A model generated the notes under the pieces. That model did no database searches. It was given only the letters and a program-made list of their open reading frames with translations, and had not been told where the DNA came from. This document shows positions 1-8,989 of a stretch of DNA of 64,000 nt, in pieces; position 1 is the stretch's first letter, and every line of letters starts with the position of its first letter. The DNA is from Auanema rhodensis (Eukaryota > Nematoda > Chromadorea > Rhabditida > Rhabditidae), in contig OZ059894.1 of NCBI GenBank assembly GCA_964057225.1, positions 11,294,131 through 11,358,130 of the forward strand, in the 5' to 3' direction. Made by a program: the position numbers and the translations under genes.

Positions 1-209
1 AGAATTACCAGGTAGTACATAAGTATGACAAAAAATTATAAGAAAGCCATGAAAATAGAAGGTTTGTGAACAAATGAGAGGTACATCTTTGATCGTATAG
101 TCATTTCTAAACCGTTCGTATGCTGCAGCATCGTCATAAGCGTCACTCAAGTTGAATTTCCATGTGTACTACACGATTTTCATTCTTATTGTTACATTCT
201 TTCCCTGAG
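1..209. repeat. Partial array unit: end of spacer before first U2
   Basis: This is the last part of the spacer found before every U2 3' end in the array (compare 2499-2706). It contains no gene I can support. A short minus-strand open frame runs through it, but it recurs only because the units are copies of each other. Confidence 0.9.
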
Positions 210-397
210 GGAATGGGCCGTTCCCGCCAGCAGTGCAAGAGCGGGTCGACCCGTGAGGTGGAGCTAGCAAGCCAGCATCTACCTCAAGTCTCAAAAATCG
301 GTTAACCTTATTGTGAACCAATGGAACACATATCGAAGGTTAATTCGATAAGAACGATTACTACACTTTGATCTTAGCCAAAAGGCCGAGAAGCGAT
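210..397 (-). ncRNA. U2 small nuclear RNA gene
   Basis: Encodes the U2 snRNA, which pairs with the intron branch point as part of the U2 snRNP in the nuclear spliceosome. Read on the minus strand it begins ATCGCTTCTCGGCCTTTTGG, the highly conserved U2 5' end. The branch-point recognition sequence GTAGTA is at nt 34-39. The Sm-binding site GATTTTTGAG follows stem-loop II (TTAACCTT pairing with AAGGTTAA). The 3' stem-loop region TTGCACTGCTGGCGGG resembles my memory of nematode U2. The length of about 188 nt fits the family. The 5' end is firm; the 3' end is placed by comparison with known U2 RNAs and may be off by a few bases. Confidence 0.95.
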
Positions 398-450
398 ACA
401 GCATAGCCATGAGTATCAAAGACATCAAGCAAATGTATCGTACTTGTTAC

Positions 451-460
451 GAGTGCACTC
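451..460 (-). promoter_or_regulatory. Candidate U2 upstream element (perfect palindrome)
   Basis: The perfect 10-bp palindrome GAGTGCACTC sits 54-63 nt upstream of the U2 5' end. This is where snRNA genes usually carry the proximal sequence element. It is present before each U2 5' end in the array. Its role is inferred from position only; I do not recognise it as a known element. Confidence 0.3.
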
Positions 461-836
461 TCTCATTTGAATATAAAAGTGTGGTTTGACAATCTTGACT
501 GTACAGGTCATAAATGGCTCATATAAACTGTGGATTTACTCAACTTTTGGACTTATTTTTTTCTTATTCGAAGCGCTGCACTTTTTTCTATTCTTTTTAT
601 TCAAATACTTGTATATAGTTTTATATGTACGGTTGCAAAGTTTCCGAATATTTTATATATTTTTATACAATAATTAGGAGAAGGTTAATACAATGAAATC
701 TCCCAACTTTACAGTGTTTGTATTGCTTACAGTATCTAGAACAACCACTCTTGTAATATTAGAGCACATATCAATCAACAACTTTTTCTAGTTATCAAAG
801 CTTTTTTATTTCTTCAAGATATTTCAAATAAAATAT

Positions 837-840
837 AAAA
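837..840 (-). terminator. RNA polymerase III terminator of the 5S gene
   Basis: On the minus strand the 5S 3' end (GTCGTAAGC) is followed directly by TTTT, the usual polymerase III stop. The same run follows every 5S gene in the window, for example 1197-1200 for the next one. Confidence 0.8.
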
Positions 841-958
841 GCTTACGACACCCGGGATTCCCAAGCCGTCTCCGATCCAAGTACTAACCGGGCCCAACGT
901 TGCTTGACTTGCCAGATCGGACGGGATGGCGTACTTTCAACGTGGTATGGTCGTAAGC
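841..958 (-). rRNA. 5S ribosomal RNA gene
   Basis: Encodes the 5S rRNA of the large ribosomal subunit, transcribed by polymerase III. The minus strand starts GCTTACGACCATACCACG and ends with the complementary GTGTCGTAAGC, forming helix I. The internal control region is visible: a box A-like AAGCAACGTTGGGCCC and a box C-like TGGATCGGAGACGGCTTGGG. The 118-nt length is normal. It closely resembles nematode 5S from memory. It is the first of two identical copies in the unit. Confidence 0.97.
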
Positions 959-980
959 AATGTTATATTCTTCATTATCA

Positions 981-988
981 GTTATATC
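981..988 (-). promoter_or_regulatory. TATA-like box upstream of 5S
   Basis: GATATAAC on the minus strand lies at -30 to -23 relative to the 5S 5' end. It is retained upstream of both 5S copies of each unit (for example 1341-1348), although more distant flanks have diverged. In several animals 5S transcription needs such an upstream TATA-like element besides the internal box; function here is inferred. Confidence 0.5.
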
Positions 989-1200
989 ACTCTAAATCTT
1001 GTTGTTAATAGTTAGGACCACAAAGAAAACAACAGGAACAGTAACAAATGAAATGCCCAAACTTTACAGTGTTCGAGTTATTTACAGTATCTAAGACTAC
1101 CTCTGTCGTGTTATTAGAGCAAACATTCGATTAACAACAACTTTTTTTTAGTTATCAAAGCTTTTTTATTTCTTCAAAAAATTTCAAATAAAATATAAAA

Positions 1201-1318
1201 GCTTACGACACCCGGGATTCCCAAGCCGTCTCCGATCCAAGTACTAACCGGGCCCAACGTTGCTTGACTTGCCAGATCGGACGGGATGGCGTACTTTCAA
1301 CGTGGTATGGTCGTAAGC
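1201..1318 (-). rRNA. 5S ribosomal RNA gene
   Basis: Second copy in unit 1, identical to 841-958 and exactly 360 bp from it. A T4 stop at 1197-1200 and a TATA-like box at 1341-1348 accompany it. Confidence 0.97.
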
Positions 1319-1460
1319 AATGTCATATTCTTCATTATCAGTTATATCACTCTAAATCTTGTTGTTAATAGATACGACCACAAAGAAAACAACAGGAACA
1401 GTAACAATAACAAAAAAAATTTTTTTTTCACCTATGTGTCTAAAGGTTAGCCATGTATCC

Positions 1461-1463
<3 letters not shown>

Positions 1464-1523
<60 letters not shown>

Positions 1524-1526
1524 TAT
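1464..1526. repeat. (TA)n microsatellite, 63 bp, interrupted
   Basis: Alternating TA tract with one TG interruption near 1505. It follows the second 5S module on the plus strand. It is the most length-variable part of the unit. Confidence 0.97.
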
Positions 1527-1770
1527 CAACAGTAAAAAGTCCAATCAAGAGAGAAATTTTTTCAACACATAGTTGTTTTTTTTTAAAATATCATTGTTTT
1601 TCCTCATAACTCGGTTTAAACTCGTTCTAACCCGTTGAAATACGTCTAGAAAGTCTTTATAACATGCATATGTATGATAGAACTTCATATTTATTGTAAT
1701 AGAAAATTTTATTTTCAGACGTCTTGGTTAACAATGATATGTTTTACCCCCTTATAATTTTTATCATAAT

Positions 1771-1786
1771 GTTCCTTATACGGAAC
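1771..1786. repeat. Small spacer hairpin 1
   Basis: GTTCC-TTATAC-GGAAC forms a 5-bp stem. The bases around it (AATG, AACTT, TCC, T-rich run) match those around the hairpin at 1996-2011, so the two look like diverged copies. Its function is unknown. Confidence 0.45.
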
Positions 1787-1995
1787 GCTCAATGAAACTT
1801 GCTTCCAGAAAAATTTCTTTCTATTTTTTCTTCATATGTACGTAGATACTATAGAGAACTATGATAGAAAACTTTAACATTCACGAAATCATCATTTCTC
1901 ATTACGCTACGGAGGTTTAAAAAGCTGTGTTTTACCTTATAATAGACCGGAAAACCCTTGTGTTAAAACTGGACCGTTTTTACACATATAAAAAT

Positions 1996-2011
1996 GTCCC
2001 GTATTCGGGAC
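1996..2011. repeat. Small spacer hairpin 2
   Basis: GTCCCG-TATT-CGGGAC forms a perfect 6-bp GC-rich stem in a strongly AT-rich spacer. It recurs in all units. It is followed by a T-rich run on the plus strand. It could be structured RNA or only sequence symmetry. Confidence 0.45.
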
Positions 2012-2342
2012 CCTAATGTAACTTTTGATTCCCTATATTTTTTTTCATGAAATTTACAATCTACTGTAGAAAGAAGAATTATTTTTATAAAAACTGTAAA
2101 TTTTTGAAAAATGAAAACAAAACGAAAACAAAAACAACTTTTTTTTGAACATTTTCTCACACAAGGGTCCCCCCTTACCTACTTTTTTTCTCATTACTCG
2201 TTTCAACCTCATCCGATCACTCTGCAAACATGTTTAATCGTTCTAACTTGTTGAAATACGTCTTAAAAGTCTAAACAACATGCATATGCATAATAGAAAC
2301 CACCCGAATAGGCCCCCACGCACTAAACGAGATATATACATT

Positions 2343-2397
2343 ACCAGTATAGTAATAGAACACATATTGAAGATTAATTCGATAAGAACAATTTATT
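2343..2397 (-). pseudogene. Decayed U2 fragment in the spacer
   Basis: On the minus strand, GTTCTTATCGAATTAATCTT and the following AATATGTGTTCTATT match U2 nt ~40-79 with several substitutions. The fragment is followed by ACTATACTGGT, which also adjoins the U2 fragment at 45099-45107. It is preceded by TCAATAAA, which resembles the retrotransposon 3' end. It recurs in every unit about 320-365 bp beyond the U2 3' end. I read it as the remains of an old insertion site. Confidence 0.6.
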
Positions 2398-2706
2398 GAC
2401 GTAGAGAATGTTTGTTCCGAAAAACTACAATATTAAACTATAAAAGTAACAAAAGCGTAGAGGCAGCAAAGACATGAATAAACATAAATGTAAATACAGA
2501 ATTACCAGGTAGTACATAAGTATGACAAAAAATTATAAGAAAGCCATGAAAATAGAAGGTTTGTGAACAAATGAGAGGTACATCTTTGATCGTATAGTCA
2601 TTTCTAAACCGTTCGTATGCTGCAGCATCGTCATAAGCGTCACTCAAGTTGAATTTCCATGTGTACTACACGATTTTCATTCTTATTGTTACATTCTTTC
2701 CCTGAG

Positions 2707-2857
2707 GGAATGGGCCGTTCCCGCCAGCAGTGCAAGAGCGGGTCGACCCGTGAGGTGGAGCTAGCAAGCCAGCATCTACCTCAAGTCTCAAAAATCGGTT
2801 AACCTTATTGTGAACCAATGGAACACATATCGAAGGTTAATTCGATAAGAACGATTA
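2707..2857 (-). pseudogene. U2 3' fragment (nt 38-188), interrupted by element A
   Basis: The 151 nt match an intact U2 up to the bases TAATCG. The first 37 nt, including most of GUAGUA, are missing because element A begins at this point. The fragment cannot make a functional U2 RNA. Confidence 0.92.
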
Positions 2858-3004
2858 ATGGTTTATTGAATAACTAATGTTATGAAACAATAAATAACCA
2901 ATAAAAAAGAGCCCAGAATCGGGGAGACGGTATTACCAGTACAACTTAAAACAGCAAGTGATTAAAAAGTACAAAATAAAACACATTACCAACAGAGGCT
3001 AAAA

Positions 3005-3018
3005 CGACTCAAGAGTCG
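3005..3018 (-). repeat. Palindrome in the retrotransposon 3' UTR
   Basis: CGACTCAAGAGTCG is a perfect 14-bp palindrome followed by a G-run. It occurs in the 3' UTR of every copy, including 40568-40581 and 44337-44350. It is kept even in the short 3' tail of D2, so it may belong to the structure recognised by the reverse transcriptase. Confidence 0.5.
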
Positions 3019-3253
3019 GGGGAGTGGGTTAAAAAAAGTAATGAATAACAAAAAAAATGAATAATAAAGCAGAACAGTGAAAAGTAAATATCAAGTGCCG
3101 CTATGATCAAACAATTTGAGTGCCTACGGCAATGGTGTTAAAAATAAACAACAAAATACATGTACCAATGAAGGTCAGAAAGAGAGAAAGAAAAAAGACA
3201 AAAATAAGTAATACAAAAAGTAAAAAATATATTACAATCAAATCACAAACAAG

Positions 3254-5576
3254 TCAATGGATAATTTCTTCTTCATACTGCCTTACACCAGAAACATGTT
3301 CCACGTAGATATTCCTGGCCCACTTGATGGTATCGGCGACGACGAGCTTCTCCATTAGCCGGTTGTAGTGGCTGCTGATCTTGAGTGATCGGAGGGCTTG
3401 TACGTTGAGCGGGTCCATAGTTCCAAGCATTCCTACGACATACGCTTCTACACTAGTCTTATAACCAAGACATTGGTATTGGCTGGCTATGTCAGCATAT
3501 TTCCTCTCCTTTATCATACGCGCGGCTATCATGGCTTGTCGGCGGTTTTCATAGCTCACTGTAACATCAACGATACTACAGTGTTTTGCGTCATGATCGA
3601 CCACTACTATGTCAGGTCGGAGTGTACTATTAATGCCAGGAAGAGGCTGGTTAGTGTAAACTTCTCCGTTTTTAGGCTCTGGCAGGGCTTTGATAAGACG
3701 GTCCACGATGTTGTTGTGGCGGAGTTGGATTGCTCTCGTGTGAAAGTGGCAGTGTCCAAGAACATGTGCAGCAGTTTCGTTGGGGTAACTACACCTGCGG
3801 CACTGTTTGTTTCCTTCTCCGTGTCTTCTACAGCCATTGAGCTGGAGAGTATTAAGTCGAGCCTTGTGGATGAATCGCCAATCAGCAAACCGTATGAAAT
3901 CTCCCTTCGCCATAAAGTGATTGGACGCTTTGTTGAGCATTGTGACATCAAAGACTTTCCCTTGATCCGGTTTTTGAAGAAGGATCCGAAGGTCTTTCAG
4001 CCATAATGCACGTCGCAGGCTTCTGTGGCATAGTGAAGGTGTTAACAGTTGGTTGTTTAGATTGAGTTCTAAACCACTTTCGAGGCATGTCCAGTTAGCG
4101 TTGATGAGTTTCTTGAGTTGACGCATCGCTACTCTTACTCTAGTCCAGATGGAGGAAACATCAGATGTTTCGGTGTCGAAAATGCCATCAACGGAACCGT
4201 TGTAATATGCAGCTGTCTCATCGTTACTGGCTTGACGTTTAATCCTTTTTGATGCTACTTTTATTGAGTCTTGATGCGCAATATCAGCTACTACAAGATC
4301 AGATGACTTCAAAAGTTGGTAGGCATGAGTGACTTCACAGACGTCTGACAGGTGTTGGAGTCGAGAGAGACCAAGTCCGCCGTAGTTAGTTGGCAGGTAG
4401 ATTGGTTCAGCACTGGCGTTTGGAGGATAGTGCATCCATCTACGGGCACAGCGTTTGAGTTCTTTGTCAAAGGCGACTAGTTTACTCTTTGGGACGTGGC
4501 CATTCGTCATATGAAAATTAAGGCAGGGCATCAGGAAGGTGCGTACTGCGTCAGCTTTCTGCCATTCAGCCAGTAAGGATTTGTCAATTTTTTCCAAGTG
4601 TTGACTCATGATATTCACTGTTGGAACCGCAGACTTATGTAAATGCATTCCAGTAGGGATTCCCAGGTGGGAGTAGCTGTCAAATTTGCTGAGAGCGGGT
4701 AGAAAGCAGCTCTGAAGCATGTATGAGGCTGTTGATATTTTCCCTTTGTCGATCGTCAAAGTGGCGCATTTCGCTGGTTTGAAGGTCAAGCCTGTGAAAT
4801 TAGCCGCATTTGATGCTGCGTCCAACATTTTCTGTAGATCTTCTGATGATGAGGAGACCAGGGCAAGGTCATCGGCGTACGCTAGCACAGCGATGTTGTG
4901 ATTGTGTAGCTTATAGCCTGTAGAGGTTTCCAAGATGGTTTTAATTAGAGGTTCAATGGCAAGGTTGAACAGGATCGGAGATAGTGGGGATCCTTGTAAC
5001 ACACCTGCGTGAACTGGAATGGTCGAAGTGAGTCCGGAGCCTGTCTGGATTCTTGTAGAGGCATCTGTGTATAGAGCTCGTACTCGGGATATTGAGGCTT
5101 CAGCCATTCCTGACCATCTTAGAACGTCTAGCAGAGTTTCGTGTGGCAGCGATCCAAAAGCGTTTGCGAGATCAAGCCAAGCAATTGCAATTTTCTCACG
5201 TTTACGTTTAGCGTCTGCAATGGTACTTTGCAACAAAAAGTTGTGTTCCATGCATCCAGCTTTGGCCACAAAGCCCTTTTGGGAGGGAGAAAGTCTTTTT
5301 TCTGCTCTTGCCCATGTTAGCAGTCGATGCGTAAGACAAGCTGAGTACGTCTTACCAATTGTGCACGAAAGTGCTATTGGTCGCCAGTTGTTAATGTCAG
5401 CTTTATCACCTTTCTTATGGATGAGGACGGTGGTCGACTCTTTCCAGGAAAAAGGGATGTGTCCTAGCTTGTGTACGGTGTTAAATATCGCTGCTAATAT
5501 GTGACCTCCTTGGTCAAATTTCTTCCAGTGCGAGTATCGAAGTCCATCAGCTCCTGGAGCCGTATCGCTGCAACGT
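3254..5576 (-). pseudogene. Retrotransposon polyprotein, N-terminally truncated (copy A)
   Basis: An open frame of about 774 codons runs to the normal stop. It keeps the full reverse transcriptase, with the first catalytic aspartate in AWLDLANAF, LQGSPLSP and YADD. It also keeps the CCHC motif CRRC-x8-HVLGHC and the endonuclease residues RPD...D. No in-frame stop is seen, but the start and both zinc fingers are missing. The frame runs out at the inversion junction at 5576. It would not be a complete protein. Confidence 0.85.
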
Positions 5577-5637
5577 AGTAATCGTTCTTATCGAATTAAC
5601 CTTCGATATGTGTTCCATTGGTTCACAATAAGGTTAA
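5575..5637 (+). pseudogene. U2 fragment nt 34-96 on the plus strand
   Basis: Begins GTAGTAATCG and ends AAGGTTAA, so it is U2 in opposite orientation to the array. Bases 5579-5637 are the 5' copy of the 59-bp duplication flanking element B; the 3' copy is 8839-8897. The first 33 nt of this U2 were lost at the inversion junction. Confidence 0.9.
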
Positions 5638-8600
5638 TGGCTAAATCGATATTGCAACTGTACTACGTAAGTCTTTAGATCTGCTAGAGATGGAGCAAGG
5701 GCTTTACAAGCTAAAGGTGCCTCTTCAGAGCCCTTTTTCTTGTTCAATCTGCGCTCCTATTCCGCGATCCTACTCAGACCACAATGGTCTCGTCCGCCAT
5801 CTTCGGAGAGAACATGAGGTCGGAGTAGAATTTGAGTGCCGTGCCTGTGGCCTCACCAGCAATCTGAAGGCCGTTAAAAGCCATCAGAAAAAAGCTGAAG
5901 GATGCCTCCGCATCATAGAGGAAACTGTGGTGATCTCACCTCTATCTCCGAGAGAGCCCAGTTCCCGCCCTATATTGCGGAGGATCAGGAACACCCGCCC
6001 ACCAGGCACAAGGACGACCACCCCGCCCGTGGAGGAGCGTACAATGGAGGAAACATCATCCAGTGGACAGGAACAAGGATCTCCATCAACGGTACGCTTG
6101 TTTGAGGCCCCAATTCTGGACTTGTCCCCAGAGGCCGAAGTTTCCCCCCTTCCGCGAGAGAGTGAAATATTCAACGAGATCAGGGTTCCGAGTACAGAAC
6201 CATCTTTTGCCGACCCTGATCCGAATAGAAACTCTGAAAATATTTGGGTGGATAGAATTAAAAAGGTAGTGTGCAAAAGTGAGCTCGAGCAGGTCCTGGA
6301 AGAGTTGATAGACACAATCAGAAAGTCTCTTGACATTATGATCAAAGTTCCCAACTTCCGACAAAGGCGCCGACCACACACACAACCTGAGGAAGACCAA
6401 AAAACCCAGGCGATGAAGATCCAGAAGCTTTGGAGGGCCAACAAGAAGAAAGCCTTTCGACAACTGCTCGGAGAACAAAGTGAAACCTGCACCATACCAT
6501 CTGCAGATGTTGAAAAACACTTCCTTTCTGTTCACAGCAGTCAAGGCCCAGCCCTCCCCATCACAGTCACCAGACCGGATTTGCCAACTAGTACCGACCC
6601 ATTAGAAGGTGTTTTCACCCCTTTGGAAGTCTGGGAACGCATACGACGTTGCAGCGATACGGCTCCAGGAGCTGATGGACTTCGATACTCGCACTGGAAG
6701 AAATTTGACCAAGGAGGTCACATATTAGCAGCGATATTTAACACCGTACACAAGCTAGGACACATCCCTTTTTCCTGGAAAGAGTCGACCACCGTCCTCA
6801 TCCATAAGAAAGGTGATAAAGCTGACATTAACAACTGGCGACCAATAGCACTTTCGTGCACAATTGGTAAGACGTACTCAGCTTGTCTTACGCATCGACT
6901 GCTAACATGGGCAAGAGCAGAAAAAAGACTTTCTCCCTCCCAAAAGGGCTTTGTGGCCAAAGCTGGATGCATGGAACACAACTTTTTGTTGCAAAGTACC
7001 ATTGCAGACGCTAAACGTAAACGTGAGAAAATTGCAATTGCTTGGCTTGATCTCGCAAACGCTTTTGGATCGCTGCCACACGAAACTCTGCTAGACGTTC
7101 TAAGATGGTCAGGAATGGCTGAAGCCTCAATATCCCGAGTACGAGCTCTATACACAGATGCCTCTACAAGAATCCAGACAGGCTCCGGACTCACTTCGAC
7201 CATTCCAGTTCACGCAGGTGTGTTACAAGGATCCCCACTATCTCCGATCCTGTTCAACCTTGCCATTGAACCTCTAATTAAAACCATCTTGGAAACCTCT
7301 ACAGGCTATAAGCTACACAATCACAACATCGCTGTGCTAGCGTACGCCGATGACCTTGCCCTGGTCTCCTCATCATCAGAAGATCTACAGAAAATGTTGG
7401 ACGCAGCATCAAATGCGGCTAATTTCACAGGCTTGACCTTCAAACCAGCGAAATGCGCCACTTTGACGATCGACAAAGGGAAAATATCAACAGCCTCATA
7501 CATGCTTCAGAGCTGCTTTCTACCCGCTCTCAGCAAATTTGACAGCTACTCCCACCTGGGAATCCCTACTGGAATGCATTTACATAAGTCTGCGGTTCCA
7601 ACAGTGAATATCATGAGTCAACACTTGGAAAAAATTGACAAATCCTTACTGGCTGAATGGCAGAAAGCTGACGCAGTACGCACCTTCCTGATGCCCTGCC
7701 TTAATTTTCATATGACGAATGGCCACGTCCCAAAGGGAAAGTCTTTGATGTCACAATGCTCAACAAAGCGTCCAATCACTTTATGGCGAAGGGAGATTTC
7801 ATACGGTTTGCTGATTGGCGATTCATCCACAAGGCTCGACTTAATACTCTCCAGCTCAATGGCTGTAGAAGACACGGAGAAGGAAACAAACAGTGCCGCA
7901 GGTGTAGTTACCCCAACGAAACTGCTGCACATGTTCTTGGACACTGCCACTTTCACACGAGAGCAATCCAACTCCGCCACAACAACATCGTGGACCGTCT
8001 TATCAAAGCCCTGCCAGAGCCTAAAAACGGAGAAGTTTACACTAACCAGCCTCTTCCTGGCATTAATAGTACACTCCGACCTGACATAGTAGTGGTCGAT
8101 CATGACGCAAAACACTGTAGTATCGTTGATGTTACAGTGAGCTATGAAAACCGCCGACAAGCCATGATAGCCGCGCGTATGATAAAGGAGAGGAAATATG
8201 CTGACATAGCCAGCCAATACCAATGTCTTGGTTATAAGACTAGTGTAGAAGCGTATGTCGTAGGAATGCTTGGAACTATGGACCCGCTCAACGTACAAGC
8301 CCTCCGATCACTCAAGATCAGCAGCCACTACAACCGGCTAATGGAGAAGCTCGTCGTCGCCGATACCATCAAGTGGGCCAGGAATATCTACGTGGAACAT
8401 GTTTCTGGTGTAAGGCAGTATGAAGAAGAAATTATCCATTGACTTGTTTGTGATTTGATTGTAATATATTTTTTACTTTTTGTATTACTTATTTTTGTCT
8501 TTTTTCTTTCTCTCTTTCTGACCTTCATTGGTACATGTATTTTGTTTTTTATTTTTAACACTATTGCCGTAGGCACTCAAATTGTTTGATCATAGCGGCA

Positions 8601-8838
8601 CTTGATATTTACTTTTCACTGTTCTGCTTTATTATTCATTTTTTTTGTTATTCATTACTTTTTTTAACCCACTCCCCCGACTCTTGAGTCGTTTTAGCCT
8701 CTGTTGGTAATGTGTTTTATTTTGTACTTTTTAATCACTTGCTGTTTTAAGTTGTACTGGTAATACCGTCTCCCCGATTCTGGGCTCTTTTTTATTGGTT
8801 ATTTATTGTATCATAACATTAGTTATTCAATAAACCAT
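5638..8838 (+). mobile_element. Non-LTR retrotransposon copy B, full 5' end, internal deletion
   Basis: Has both natural ends: a 52-nt 5' leader starting TGGCTAAATCG and the 3' end ATAAACCAT. It is flanked by a 59-bp direct duplication of U2 nt 38-96. Compared with copy A it lacks 526 bp at 7735/7736, with 3 bp (AAG) shared at the breakpoints. Without the deletion it would be about 3.73 kb. Confidence 0.92.
5690..8442 (+). pseudogene. Retrotransposon polyprotein, frameshifted by deletion (copy B)
   Basis: The start ATG follows a 52-nt leader. The N-terminus shows two zinc fingers: C18-x2-C21-x15-H37-x4-H42 and C50-x2-C53-x11-H65-x6-C72. The reverse transcriptase follows with TVLIHKKGD, D454 in AWLDLANAF, LQGSPLSP (512-519) and YADD (552-555). 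A 526-bp deletion after NGHVPK shifts the frame, so the first frame ends at 8089. The endonuclease part continues in another frame (7756-8442). The undeleted protein would have 1092 residues. Two zinc fingers plus RT plus CCHC plus restriction-like endonuclease is the R2/NeSL-type arrangement. Confidence 0.9.
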
Positions 8839-8989
8839 TAATCGTTCTTATCGAATTAACCTTCGATATGTGTTCCATTGGTTCACAATAAGGTTAACCG
8901 ATTTTTGAGACTTGAGGTAGATGCTGGCTTGCTAGCTCCACCTCACGGGTCGACCCGCTCTTGCACTGCTGGCGGGAACGGCCCATTCC
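8839..8989 (+). pseudogene. U2 3' fragment (nt 38-188), plus strand
   Basis: The downstream part of the U2 gene interrupted by element B. Bases 8839-8897 repeat 5579-5637. Confidence 0.92.

Larger units (their letters stand above)
690..1410 (-). repeat. Tandem duplication of a 360-bp 5S module
   Basis: Two modules of 360 bp (about 690-1049 and 1050-1410) each contain one 5S gene. The 118-nt genes and the immediately adjacent bases are identical or nearly so, while the outer flanks differ by many substitutions (compare 690-790 with 1050-1150). The duplication is present in every complete unit. A further short copy of the ACAACAGGAACAGTAACAA end motif follows the second module. Boundaries are approximate. 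Confidence 0.85.
210..2706 (-). repeat. 5S-U2 array unit 1 (2497 bp)
   Basis: First complete unit: U2 at 210-397, two 5S genes at 841-958 and 1201-1318, a (TA)n tract at 1464-1526, then spacer to 2706. It repeats head to tail through the window. The gap 398-840 holds the U2 upstream region and an AT-rich linker. The gap 1527-2706 holds AT-rich spacer with two hairpins, a diverged duplication (1603-1685 and 2190-2300) and a decayed U2 fragment near 2343-2397. I see no protein gene in either gap. The (TA)n tract here is interrupted by a TG, unlike in the other units. Confidence 0.95.
2858..5576 (-). mobile_element. Non-LTR retrotransposon copy A, 5'-truncated
   Basis: Same orientation as U2. 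It contains the whole 3' UTR (2858-3253) and the open frame from about residue 320 to the end. Its 5' end is lost at a junction with inverted DNA, sharing 2 bp (GT) at 5575-5576. The zinc-finger region is absent. The tail ends without poly(A) directly on U2 nt 38. Confidence 0.9.

Noticed and set aside
486-677. 63-codon plus-strand open frame, hydrophobic, in the U2-5S linker
   Set aside because: AT-rich linker reads as Phe/Leu/Ile/Tyr by composition; no supporting signal or start context.
2085-2115. AAATTTTTGA as an Sm site of a possible SL RNA gene
   Set aside because: No spliced-leader exon with a GT donor or matching stem-loops upstream; SL1-like sequence is not found in the unit.
1963-2160. 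65-codon minus-strand open frame in the spacer
   Set aside because: Repeated with the array; broken by a 1-nt change in C1-C3 units without consequence; low-complexity translation.
2438-2647. 69-codon minus-strand open frame recurring next to every U2 3' end
   Set aside because: It is conserved only because units are copies of each other; composition is spacer-like and no domain is visible.
210-2706. CRISPR-like reading of regular repeats
   Set aside because: Units are kilobase-sized and contain rRNA and snRNA genes; there are no short repeat-spacer blocks or cas genes.
3398-4006. 202-codon plus-strand open frame
   Set aside because: Exact antisense of the endonuclease part of the retrotransposon frame.
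5884-6495. 203-codon minus-strand open frame
   Set aside because: Antisense shadow of the N-terminal part of the retrotransposon frame.
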